From an uncultured Pelagibacteraceae bacterium (GTDB lineage Bacteria; Pseudomonadota; Alphaproteobacteria; Pelagibacterales; Pelagibacteraceae): 36,794 nucleotides of DNA. A model generated the notes under the pieces. That model saw only the letters and a program-made list of their open reading frames with translations, had not been told where the DNA came from and did no database searches. Made by a program: the position numbers and the translations under genes. This document shows positions 24,592-32,972 of this stretch, one piece after another (position 1 is the first letter of the stretch; every line of letters begins with the position of its first letter). The stretch is from the NCBI GenBank assembly GCA_902595815.1, contig CACJRL010000010.1:1-36794 (forward strand), given 5' to 3'.

Positions 24592-25128
24592 ATGCAAATT
24601 GTAAAAGAAATTATTTATAATTTTGAAAATAATAAATCTTTATATATAGGTGAAAATATAACGATAGCAGATCACATGATTCAATCTGCAATGCTTGCAG
24701 AAAAGGCAAAATGTGACGATGATCTAATATGTTCTTGCTTACTTCATGATTATGGACATTTTGTTATCGATGATCCAGATAAATTAGTAGAAAATAATAA
24801 AGATGGTGAACATGAGGTAATTGGATACAAATTTCTAAAAAAATATTTTAGCAATAAAGTTGTAAACCCAATTAAATATCATGTTTTAGCCAAGCGATAT
24901 TTAGCAAGAGACAAAAGGTATTATAACAAATTGTCTAAAGCATCGAAGATTAGTCTAAAACTTCAAGGGGGAGTTTTAAATGATAAAGAGTGTGAAGATT
25001 TTGAAAACAAAGATTATTTCAAAAGTTCCATACTTCTCAGAAAATTTGATGAAGAATCAAAAAAAGTTGGTATTAAAATGAAAAATATTAATCAATACAA
25101 AGAATTATTAAAATTAAAATTAAAATGA
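24592..25128 (+). CDS. PhnZ/TmpB-type HD-domain mixed-valence diiron oxygenase
   Basis: This 178-residue HD-domain protein would often be labelled phosphohydrolase, but it has the oxygenase pattern of PhnZ and TmpB. By-eye comparison with PhnZ places the lid Tyr18 and Glu21 (SLYIGENIT), His28, the HD pair His52-Asp53 and His56 (CLLHDYGHF), His74, His97 and Lys101 (YHVLAKRYL), Ser121 and Gln125 (SLKLQGG), Arg150 and Asp153 (LLRKFDEESKK). PhnZ cleaves the C-P bond of a hydroxylated aminoethylphosphonate; TmpB does so on the trimethylammonio analogue, giving glycine betaine and phosphate. It abuts the thioesterase and overlaps the GMC gene by 4 bp (ATGA). Residue equivalence is from memory of the PhnZ structure. 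The substrate is inferred from context. Confidence 0.8.
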   Translation: MQIVKEIIYNFENNKSLYIGENITIADHMIQSAMLAEKAKCDDDLICSCLLHDYGHFVIDDPDKLVENNKDGEHEVIGYKFLKKYFSNKVVNPIKYHVLAKRYLARDKRYYNKLSKASKISLKLQGGVLNDKECEDFENKDYFKSSILLRKFDEESKKVGIKMKNINQYKELLKLKLK

Positions 25129-26705
25129 ATTTTGATTATATAATAATCGGTGCTGGCACAGCAGGTTGTGTTCTTGCAAATAGACTAAGCGAAAATGGTA
25201 AATTTAAAGTTGCTTTATTTGAAGCGGGTGGATCTAGTGATATTTGGAAGGTTAATATGCCTTTGGCAATTTTGTATGCAATGCATGATCCAAAATATAA
25301 TTATAAATATTATTCGGAACCAGAACCTAATTTAAATAATAGAAGATTATTTTGCCCAAGAGGAAAAATGATAGGTGGTTGTTCTGCACATAATGGGATG
25401 GTTTACGTTCGAGGAAACAAAAATGATTATGAAAGATGGGCTTCATTTGGTCTAAAATCATGGTCTTATGAAAATGTTTTACCATTTTTTAAAAAAATTG
25501 AGACATGGTCTGAGGGAGAAAATAAATTCAGAGGCGGGAAGGGAATTTTACCAGTAAATCAATCCAAAAACAAAAATCCGTTGTTTAGTGCTTTTATTAA
25601 TGCTTCTGTCGAAGCAGGATATAAAAAAAATGATGACATGAACGGAGAAGATCAAGAAGGATTTGGAATGTATGACATTACAATTCATAAAGGACAAAGA
25701 GCTAGCGCTTCTAAATATTATCTAGAACCAGCAAAAAAAAGAAGAAATTTAAAAGTCTTTACAAATTCGTTTGCTGAAAGAATTATTTTTGAAGGAAAGA
25801 AAGCAGTCGGAATAGAAGTAAATATAAAAAATAAAGTGACAAAAGTTTATGCAAATAAAGAAGTTGTGTTGAGTGGAGGTTCAATCAATTCACCACAACT
25901 ATTGATGTTATCAGGTGTTGGACCTGAAAAAGATTTAAAAGATAAAGGGATTAATGTTATCCACTCTTTAGAAGGAGTGGGTCAAAATTTACAAGATCAC
26001 TTAGAAACCTACATTCAGCAAGAATGCAAAACTAAAGATACGCTCTATTCTTATGTTAACAAAATAAATATGCTTAAAATTGGTATTCAATGGTTTCTTT
26101 CAAAAAATGGCCCATGTTCTACTTCATTTTTAGAAGCAGGTGGTTTTTGCAAATCTTCAGAAGACAAAAGCTATCCGAATATTCAATTTCATTTTTTTCC
26201 AGCATTTGTAATCGATCATGGATTGGTTGATCCTGACAGACATGGTTATCAATTACATGCAAGTTTGAACCAACCTAAAAGCAGAGGACATATTAAATTA
26301 AATAGCTCAAATCCATACGATCACCCAAAAATTCAATTTAATTATTTAGAAGATGAATATGATTTAAAAGAAACTATTAAGTGTGTTCGTGTAGCTAGAA
26401 AGATTTTAGGTCAAGACTCAATGAAGCCTTATGCTGGAAAAGAGATTGGTCCAGGTGAAAGTGCAACTGATGACGAACAAATTACAGAGTATATTAGATC
26501 AAAAGCCGAAACAGCTTATCATCCATCCTGTACACTAAAAATGGGAGTGGACAAAATGGCAGTTGTTGACGAAAAATTGAAAGTTCATGGTTTAGAAAAT
26601 TTAAGAGTTGCAGATGCTTCTGTTATGCCAGAGATTACAAGTGGTAATTTAAATGCACCAACTTTAATGATAGGTGAAAGAGCAGCAGATTTTATCCTTA
26701 ATTAG
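25125..26705 (+). CDS. betA: Choline dehydrogenase-like GMC flavoenzyme
   Basis: This is a 526-residue FAD-dependent glucose-methanol-choline oxidoreductase. The FAD motif YIIIGAGTAGCVLANR is at 5-20, with the distal Glu in FEAGG. The GMC signature GKMIGGCSAHNGMVYVRG follows, then NSPQLLMLSGVGP. The catalytic pair is His466 (YHPSCTLKMG) and Asn510 (SGNLNAPTLMIG). It overlaps the HD oxygenase gene by 4 bp. BetA oxidises choline to betaine aldehyde. GMC enzymes vary widely in substrate, but the operon context of trimethylammonium chemistry supports choline or a close analogue. No betaine aldehyde dehydrogenase is adjacent; the ALDH at 3676 is far away. Confidence 0.82.
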   Translation: MNFDYIIIGAGTAGCVLANRLSENGKFKVALFEAGGSSDIWKVNMPLAILYAMHDPKYNYKYYSEPEPNLNNRRLFCPRGKMIGGCSAHNGMVYVRGNKNDYERWASFGLKSWSYENVLPFFKKIETWSEGENKFRGGKGILPVNQSKNKNPLFSAFINASVEAGYKKNDDMNGEDQEGFGMYDITIHKGQRASASKYYLEPAKKRRNLKVFTNSFAERIIFEGKKAVGIEVNIKNKVTKVYANKEVVLSGGSINSPQLLMLSGVGPEKDLKDKGINVIHSLEGVGQNLQDHLETYIQQECKTKDTLYSYVNKINMLKIGIQWFLSKNGPCSTSFLEAGGFCKSSEDKSYPNIQFHFFPAFVIDHGLVDPDRHGYQLHASLNQPKSRGHIKLNSSNPYDHPKIQFNYLEDEYDLKETIKCVRVARKILGQDSMKPYAGKEIGPGESATDDEQITEYIRSKAETAYHPSCTLKMGVDKMAVVDEKLKVHGLENLRVADASVMPEITSGNLNAPTLMIGERAADFILN

Positions 26706-27174
26706 TCTCGAGATATTTTTTATATCTATCTAAACTTTCTTCGGGCCAAGCAATTTTTGGATCATACATCTCGTCATAGCAAATATTTTTGTCTGCAATA
26801 TTTATCCATGGATCTTTGTCTTTTACAAATATGTGTGCTTGGGGTGGAAAGTCTTTCGGTTTCAAAAGAGTCTTTGTTCTAACTGTTAATCTTTTAATTG
26901 CAAACTCATAATCAGCATAAATATAAACCCCACATTTTTTACAAAAATAATGAGTACATTTTTTCCCACTCCCTGCTATCAATTCGGCTTTTAATAGTTC
27001 ACCGCTTAATTCTAAAGAATTATCAAAAATACTAGTATTCATTACATAAGATGACCCAGTTAATTTTTTACAATCTAAACAATGGCAAACTTGAGTAAAA
27101 AGAGGCTTACTATTAATTGAATATTTTATACTCCCACAAATACATCCACCATAAATAGGTTCAAAATCATTCAT
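26698..27174 (-). CDS. GFA/CENP-V family zinc protein (copy 2)
   Basis: This is a 158-residue GFA-fold protein. Cysteine motifs are GGCICGSIKYSI, VCHCLDCKKLTGSSY and THYFCKKCGVYIYAD, giving the usual zinc sites. Its 3' end overlaps the 3' end of the GMC gene by 8 bp (convergent). It is a paralog of the gene at 20962 but longer and clearly diverged. Formaldehyde handling is one possible role; the family is functionally broad. Confidence 0.85.
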   Translation of the reverse strand: MNDFEPIYGGCICGSIKYSINSKPLFTQVCHCLDCKKLTGSSYVMNTSIFDNSLELSGELLKAELIAGSGKKCTHYFCKKCGVYIYADYEFAIKRLTVRTKTLLKPKDFPPQAHIFVKDKDPWINIADKNICYDEMYDPKIAWPEESLDRYKKYLETN

Positions 27175-27232
27175 CTTTTTAAGAGTATCTTATTAATTAT
27201 GAAGGTTAAAGTTTTTTTGATATAGGTGCAAT

Positions 27233-28180
27233 ATGCAAACAAACGATAATACAAAGGGTATTTTTTTTATAATGACTGGAATGGCATTTTTTTCCATTCA
27301 AGATTCATTGATAAAATTTATTTTTGAAGATATTGCATTATTTGAGTTATATTTGGGAAGAACTTTAATACAAGCGACTATTCTCATATCTTTTTTTTTA
27401 ATAACAAAAAAAAAAATTACTTTTAAAACGCATTATCCTTTTTTAACTTTAGTCAGAGTTGTTTGTTTCTTTTTTGGATTTGCTTTATTTTATATTTCTT
27501 TAACCTTTATGTCTTTGGCGATGGTTAGTGCTTTGTTTTTCTCATGTCCTTTCTTTATGTCTATGTTTGCTAAATTTTTCTTAAAAGAACAAATTGGAAT
27601 TAGAAGATGGAGTGCAATTGTAGTAGGTTTTATAGGAGTATTAATTGTACTTAATCCAACACTTGAAGAATTTAATTTTTTCAAATTAGCACCTGTTGGA
27701 TGTGCGCTTTGTTATGCATGCTCTATGACAATTACAAAATATACTTCTGATAAAGATAATATTTATACTCAAATGACTTTGCTTTATATTTTTGCTGTCG
27801 TTGTAAGTTTAATTATTTACCTTGTTAGTGGAGACGGGAAATTTAATAATTTTTCTGATCCTACTCTACAATTTATTGTTAGAGAATGGTTTACTAATCC
27901 TTCAGCTTCATGGCCATATGTTTTGGTTATGGGTATTGTCGCTTCAATATCATTTTTTTGTGTTTTTTCTGCTTATAGTATTGCGTCACCATCAATAATT
28001 TCATTATTTGAGTATTCTTATATAATTTTTGCTATGATTGCTGGATACATACTTTTTGAGACCATACCAACTCCCCGCACCATTATTGGAGCATCAATTA
28101 TTATTATTGCGGGTGTTTATATTTATTTTAGAGAAAAAGTTAGAAACCAGATGATAGCAACTGACACCCCGAACAGATAA
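27233..28180 (+). CDS. EamA/DMT-superfamily permease
   Basis: This is a 315-residue membrane protein with ten predicted transmembrane segments in two EamA repeats. RRWSAIVVGFIGVLIVLNPT ends repeat one and TIIGASIIIIAGVYIYFREK ends repeat two. It is the closest relative, within this window, of the permease at 12586. It starts 58 bp from the divergent GFA gene and ends 6 bp before the autotransporter gene, so the two may share a transcript. The substrate is unknown. Confidence 0.85.
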   Translation: MQTNDNTKGIFFIMTGMAFFSIQDSLIKFIFEDIALFELYLGRTLIQATILISFFLITKKKITFKTHYPFLTLVRVVCFFFGFALFYISLTFMSLAMVSALFFSCPFFMSMFAKFFLKEQIGIRRWSAIVVGFIGVLIVLNPTLEEFNFFKLAPVGCALCYACSMTITKYTSDKDNIYTQMTLLYIFAVVVSLIIYLVSGDGKFNNFSDPTLQFIVREWFTNPSASWPYVLVMGIVASISFFCVFSAYSIASPSIISLFEYSYIIFAMIAGYILFETIPTPRTIIGASIIIIAGVYIYFREKVRNQMIATDTPNR

Positions 28181-28186
28181 TATTTT

Positions 28187-31100
28187 ATGAGAACCAAAAT
28201 TGTTTTAATATCTTTAGTATTTTATTTTTTAGGTTTGAGTGGTGCTTTTTCAGCAAATTTCAAAAACTATTTAGAATTAAGTGCATGTGTTGATAATTAT
28301 AATAGTTTTACAGGTTATAAAAATAAACTTAATGAGTGTTTTAAAAATCAAGGAATAGAAGTAAATAGAGATTCATTTAAACTAATCGAAAAAAAATCTG
28401 GTATTATAGATGATATAATTGAGTTAGAACTACCCAACCAAGAAGTTGTAGCTGAAAAAAAAAGTTTTTTAGAAAAATTAAAAAGTTTCGAAAAAAACCT
28501 AAATGAAACATTAAATCCTGATTTAGAAAAAATAGCTCAAGAAGAGAATATATTTAATAAACCATCTGTATTTTCAGAAAATTATAACAAAGCTCAAAAT
28601 TTTAATATAGATGGAAAAGATTTTGGTAAATTGAACAGACACATCAAAAACAATCCAAAAGATATTTATGCACTAACTGAAGATATTAATTTTTTAACAT
28701 TCGAAAAAGGTTATTTATCTGAATTTAGAAGACAGGAACTACTTTTAAATATTTATAATTCCTTTGATCCACTTTTACTTAGCAGTTTAGCAAAAACTAA
28801 TATTTTTACTGGTACTGCCGGAGGTTCTCAGTTAGGAGTTTTAGCTGTAGTAGGTGGTATTGCTGCTGTTGGAGGAGGTGGTGGTGGAGGTGGTGGAAGC
28901 TCTTCTTCTGCTACTTTATCATTTTCAGTTTCTGCAAGTAGTTTGGGTGAATGCGACTCGTCAGGAATAACGATCACAGGGTCTTTAACAAAAGCTCACT
29001 CTTCAAATATTACAATAACCTATAGTACATCAGGAACTGCTACTAGTGGCACAGATTATAATCTTTCTTCAACAACATCTACTATCGTTGCTGGAGCCAC
29101 ATCTGGATCTATAACATTAACACCAGTTAACGATACTACAAATGAGACTTCAGAAACTGTAATAATATCTGCAAGCACTTCTGGAATTTCAACCACTGGA
29201 AATACATCAACAACGATTACTATATATGACTACGTACTTAAATGTAATTCAACGGCTTACAGCGAGGGTAGTACAAGCAGCCAAAATACAATTAAAAATG
29301 CATCTACATGGACAGCAAGTGAGGCTGGTGGTGCAACGCACGCTTATGAACAAATGGGTATACACAAAGTTCATTCTTTTTCATCTGGAGCTACAAGTCT
29401 GACAGGTGTTGGACAAACAATACATGTTGCAGATTTTCATTGTGACGACACTCATGATATTTATAATAATAAGACTATAACTAATCTTGATGATGGAGAT
29501 CCTGGAGAAAGCACTTTTGGAGCTGCAACCGCGAGTAATAACCATTGCCAAGGTGTTGCGATGTTTGCAGCTGGAGATAGTAATGCAAGAACTGGTGTGG
29601 CGCCAGATGCTGATTTAGTTTTATCTAGTATTCCAGATATACAAGGTAGTAATGAAGGTGATGACTATGCTGCTGATTTAGATGCTGCAAGAGCCGCAGG
29701 AGCAATAGCTTCTAATCAAAGCTGGGGTTATTCTGATTCAGGAGGTAGTTATAATATATCGGAGTTAAAAACTGCTATAACTAATAATGGTTGGACAGCT
29801 GCTGAAGGTTTAGCAAGTCTCATGCATGGCAGTACATCTGGTCAAGATTTGACTGATGCAAATACTTACGTAACTGCTTTAAATAATTTTGAGGATAGTG
29901 GCGTTGTAGTTTGGGCCGCAGCGAATACAACCACAGAATCTGATGCAAATGCATTAGGTGGTTTACCTGAAATATTTTCAGATCTTGGTGAAGCATGGCT
30001 TGTGGCAAATGTTGTTCAATATACTGGTGACGATGATTTATCTGATGCAACTAGTTCAGAGTTTACTCTTAGAGGAAATCCATGTGGTTCGACAGCTGCC
30101 TATTGTTTATCAGTAGATGGTTGGGATGTTTATGCTGCAACCTATGTTAACAGCGGCACAAGTATGTATAATACTTCAAGAATTTCTTATGGATCATCTT
30201 GGTCTGCTCCAATGGTTTCAGGAGGAGTTGCTTTAATGGCGCAAGCTTTTCCAAACCATACTCCTGAGCAATTAGTAGACAGAATTTTAGCATCTGCAAA
30301 TAATGTATGGTTTACGCCAACAGGCGAAACTACATTCACGACACATGGTGCATCAATTAAACATGGCTATCACTCAACTTGGGGTCATGGCGTTCCTGAT
30401 TTTTATGCAGCTATGTCTCCAATTACAACCAGTAAAAATCCATTATCATTTGGTGGTGGTGGAAGTGGTGGTGGTGGTGGTGGCTCATCAGGAGGACAGA
30501 TACCTTTTTCTCAATTGAATAAATATCCTGTTCAACAAACATCTTTATCTTTATCATCTTCTTTAGGTAATTCAATATCCAATGGCTTAGAAAATAAATT
30601 TACATATGCTTATGATGCACTTAATGGTGGATTTAAATTATATTTAAAAGATTTTATAGATGATCAAAACATCGACAAACAAAAAATTAATTTTACTTTA
30701 GAAAAAGAAATTGAGGAATTAAATAACTTTACTACTGATATCAAAAATAGTTTTGGAAATTTTAAGGGCGAATTTTTTAATTTTAAAAATCAATTTGATT
30801 ATGGATCAAGTATTACTTTAGATAATCCAAATATAGCAATACAAAATAGTTTGCCAAAAAACAATTATTACAAAAATCCTTTCTTATCAGAGAATAATGG
30901 CTTAGGAATTAATCAAAAAATGTATTTAATGGGAAATGATTTATTTGTTAGTTATAATAATTCTAAAATTAATCCTTTAACAAATATAAATCATGATGTT
31001 ATTTTACCTTTGGAAACTTTGGCTTTATCTCTAAATCTAAACAATAAATTATTTGAGAAGTTATCATTAACAACGGGTTTGATGAAGGAAGAGAATAGTT

Positions 31101-31615
31101 TTCTTCTTTCAAAATCCAGTGGAGCATTTGAATTTGAAAATGACAATATAACTAAATTTTATGGTGTGAATTTTAAGAAAAATTTTTCTAAGAATGGTAT
31201 TCTATCTTTTAATAACACGTTGGGTTTTTCAAAATTGAAAAATAATAATAATAATTTTATTATCGGATCATCAGAAGTACTAAGTGCAAGTTTTGAAATC
31301 GATTATGAGTTAAATAATATCTTTGGTAACGATAAGTTTAATTTTACTTTGTCTCAACCAAATAGAGTTGAAAAAGGGGATATGAGATTTAGATTGATAG
31401 GTCTATCAAATAAAAACGGCATAATACCTTATCAAGATCATACCATTAGCCTCCGTCCAAATGGTAGACAAAAAGATATAATATTAAGTTATTATAAAAA
31501 TTTTACAGATGATTTTAAGTTTGGTTTAAAATCAGTTATAACAGATGATTTAGGTCATATTAAAGATAGTGGCCTGAGAACTAATTTATTTGCTACTATT
31601 TCTCATAGTTTTTAA
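28187..31615 (+). CDS. Subtilase (S8) autotransporter-like surface protease
   Basis: This is a 1142-residue exported protein. A signal peptide covers residues 1-22 or so (IVLISLVFYFLGLSGAFS). A coiled, lysine-rich N-terminal region is followed by a Gly-rich linker (about 229-238) and a Ser/Thr-rich Calx-beta-like domain (about 240-345). The S8 protease domain has Asp416 (HVADFHCDD), His453 (NNHCQGVAMFA), oxyanion Asn in VVWAAANTT and Ser671 in GSSWSAPMVSGG. A second Gly-rich linker is near 756-771. The last ~370 residues look like an outer-membrane beta-barrel ending in Phe (ATISHSF), the autotransporter signature. It may be displayed on or released from the cell surface to cleave proteins. 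It is long for a streamlined genome. The target is unknown. Confidence 0.83.
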   Translation: MRTKIVLISLVFYFLGLSGAFSANFKNYLELSACVDNYNSFTGYKNKLNECFKNQGIEVNRDSFKLIEKKSGIIDDIIELELPNQEVVAEKKSFLEKLKSFEKNLNETLNPDLEKIAQEENIFNKPSVFSENYNKAQNFNIDGKDFGKLNRHIKNNPKDIYALTEDINFLTFEKGYLSEFRRQELLLNIYNSFDPLLLSSLAKTNIFTGTAGGSQLGVLAVVGGIAAVGGGGGGGGGSSSSATLSFSVSASSLGECDSSGITITGSLTKAHSSNITITYSTSGTATSGTDYNLSSTTSTIVAGATSGSITLTPVNDTTNETSETVIISASTSGISTTGNTSTTITIYDYVLKCNSTAYSEGSTSSQNTIKNASTWTASEAGGATHAYEQMGIHKVHSFSSGATSLTGVGQTIHVADFHCDDTHDIYNNKTITNLDDGDPGESTFGAATASNNHCQGVAMFAAGDSNARTGVAPDADLVLSSIPDIQGSNEGDDYAADLDAARAAGAIASNQSWGYSDSGGSYNISELKTAITNNGWTAAEGLASLMHGSTSGQDLTDANTYVTALNNFEDSGVVVWAAANTTTESDANALGGLPEIFSDLGEAWLVANVVQYTGDDDLSDATSSEFTLRGNPCGSTAAYCLSVDGWDVYAATYVNSGTSMYNTSRISYGSSWSAPMVSGGVALMAQAFPNHTPEQLVDRILASANNVWFTPTGETTFTTHGASIKHGYHSTWGHGVPDFYAAMSPITTSKNPLSFGGGGSGGGGGGSSGGQIPFSQLNKYPVQQTSLSLSSSLGNSISNGLENKFTYAYDALNGGFKLYLKDFIDDQNIDKQKINFTLEKEIEELNNFTTDIKNSFGNFKGEFFNFKNQFDYGSSITLDNPNIAIQNSLPKNNYYKNPFLSENNGLGINQKMYLMGNDLFVSYNNSKINPLTNINHDVILPLETLALSLNLNNKLFEKLSLTTGLMKEENSFLLSKSSGAFEFENDNITKFYGVNFKKNFSKNGILSFNNTLGFSKLKNNNNNFIIGSSEVLSASFEIDYELNNIFGNDKFNFTLSQPNRVEKGDMRFRLIGLSNKNGIIPYQDHTISLRPNGRQKDIILSYYKNFTDDFKFGLKSVITDDLGHIKDSGLRTNLFATISHSF

Positions 31616-31630
31616 CATTTAAAGATAAAA

Positions 31631-31654
31631 CATTGTTGTCAATGGTTGTTTTTT
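31631..31654 (+). terminator. possible terminator of the autotransporter gene
   Basis: CATTG (31631-31635) and CAATG (31640-31644) form a short stem with loop TTGT, followed within a few bases by six Ts (31649-31654). It lies 15 bases after the autotransporter stop. The stem is short, so strength is uncertain. Confidence 0.4.
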
Positions 31655-31674
31655 AATTGAAAAATTGCAAATTT

Positions 31675-31701
31675 TCTCATTGAAAAAAAAATCCAATGAG
31701 A
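31675..31701 (+). promoter_or_regulatory. perfect 8-bp hairpin upstream of the Liv binding protein gene
   Basis: TCTCATTG (31675-31682) and CAATGAGA (31694-31701) flank an A-rich 11-base loop and are followed by TTTAATTTTAATT. It could be a second terminator for the autotransporter or a 5' leader structure of the binding-protein mRNA. Confidence 0.4.
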
Positions 31702-31719
31702 TTTAATTTTAATTATATA

Positions 31720-31733
31720 AATTGTTAACAATT
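31720..31733. promoter_or_regulatory. 14-bp perfect palindrome overlapping the leader of the Liv binding protein gene
   Basis: AATTGTTAACAATT is a perfect palindrome immediately before the AAAGGGA ribosome binding site (31734-31740). Its position would let a bound repressor, or an mRNA fold, block expression. This is inference from position only. Confidence 0.35.
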
Positions 31734-31744
31734 AAAGGGAAAAT

Positions 31745-32935
31745 ATGAAAAAATTACTAATAGGTATATTCGTGTTTATCTTAAGCTTTACTTCAAAAGC
31801 TTTTTCAGATGGACATGGAATTAAAATGGGTATTATTTTAGGATTTACTGGTCCAATTGAAACCCTAACACCTGCAATGGCTGCTTCTGCTGAACTTGCT
31901 TTTAAAGAAGCATCAGACTCTGGTTCATTTCTAGGTGGAAAAAAAATATCTGTAGAAAGAGCTGACTCAACTTGTGTTGATTCTGCTGCTGCTACAACTG
32001 CTGCTGAAGGTTTAGTTTCAGGTGGTGTTGTTGCTATTATGGGTGCTGATTGTTCTGGTGTTACAGGTGCAATAGCAACTAATGTTGCAGTTCCAAATGG
32101 TGTTGTTATGATTTCACCATCAGCTACATCTCCAGGATTAACTGATCTTAATGATAATGGTTATTTCTTCAGAACTGCTCCATCAGATGCTAGAGGAGGA
32201 CAAGTCTTAGCGGATATTACAAAGGACAGAAAAGTTAAATCATTAGCTGTAACTCATACTAACAATGACTACGGAAAAGGTTTAGCTGATGTTTATGTAG
32301 CTGCAGTCAAAGCTCATGGTATTAAAGTAACAGCTGTTACAGCACACGAAGAAGGTAAAGGTGACTATGGAGCAGAAGTAGCGACACTTGCAGCAGCAGG
32401 TGGAGATGCTCTTGCTGTTTTAGGGTACTTAGATCAAGCTGGTGGTAGTATAATTCAAGGATCATTAGACTCTGGATCATTTGATACTTTTGTTCTTTCA
32501 GATGGAATGATTGGTGACTCTCTGACAGATAGATTTGGAAAAGATTTAAATAAATCATTTGGATCTTTACCAGGATCAATGGGTAAAGGAGCTGGTATAT
32601 TTAAAGAAGTAGCTAGTGCTGGTGGTATTGACTCATCAGGTCCTTACACAGGTGAAAGTTATGATGCAGCAGCCTTGATCACGCTTGCAATGCAAGCTGG
32701 TGGAAAAGCTGACAGAATGACTGTTCAAAAAAATGTAATGTCAGTAGCCAATGCTCCTGGAACAAAAATTTATCCAGGTGAATTAAAGAAAGCACTTGAT
32801 TTATTAGCAAAAGGTAAAGCGGTAAACTATGAAGGTGCTACAGCTGTTGAATTTACAGATGTTGGTGAAGCTTTTGGATCTTTTATTGAAAAAGAAATAA
32901 AAGGTGGAAAGTTTAAAGACAAAAAGCAAAGATAA
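31745..32935 (+). CDS. livK: Branched-chain amino acid-type ABC substrate-binding protein
   Basis: This is a 396-residue periplasmic binding protein of the Peripl_BP_6 (LivJ/LivK-like) family. The signal peptide is residues 1-21 or so (KKLLIGIFVFILSFTSKAF). The mature protein starts with IKMGIILGFTGPIETLTPAM, the family's opening strand and ligand loop. It also has VAIMGADCSGVTGAIATN and VVMISPSATSPGLTD, which contact ligand in LivJ-type proteins. It ends at a bidirectional terminator and converges with the livGFHM operon, which would supply the membrane parts. Ligands of this family include branched-chain amino acids, amides and urea, so the specificity is not certain. A strong AAAGGGA ribosome binding site fits high expression. 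Confidence 0.88.
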   Translation: MKKLLIGIFVFILSFTSKAFSDGHGIKMGIILGFTGPIETLTPAMAASAELAFKEASDSGSFLGGKKISVERADSTCVDSAAATTAAEGLVSGGVVAIMGADCSGVTGAIATNVAVPNGVVMISPSATSPGLTDLNDNGYFFRTAPSDARGGQVLADITKDRKVKSLAVTHTNNDYGKGLADVYVAAVKAHGIKVTAVTAHEEGKGDYGAEVATLAAAGGDALAVLGYLDQAGGSIIQGSLDSGSFDTFVLSDGMIGDSLTDRFGKDLNKSFGSLPGSMGKGAGIFKEVASAGGIDSSGPYTGESYDAAALITLAMQAGGKADRMTVQKNVMSVANAPGTKIYPGELKKALDLLAKGKAVNYEGATAVEFTDVGEAFGSFIEKEIKGGKFKDKKQR

Positions 32936-32944
32936 TTAGAAATT

Positions 32945-32972
32945 AAAACCCCAGTTAAGAAACTGGGGTTTT
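32945..32972. terminator. bidirectional Rho-independent terminator
   Basis: AAAACCCCAGTT (32945-32956) and AACTGGGGTTTT (32961-32972) form a 12-bp perfect stem with an AAGA loop; the outer A/T pairs supply a U-tract in both directions. It lies between the convergent binding-protein gene and the liv operon. Confidence 0.9.

Noticed and set aside
28867..30500. CRISPR array or tandem repeat from the GGT runs
   Set aside because: The repeats are in-frame glycine codons of the autotransporter linkers, without spacers.
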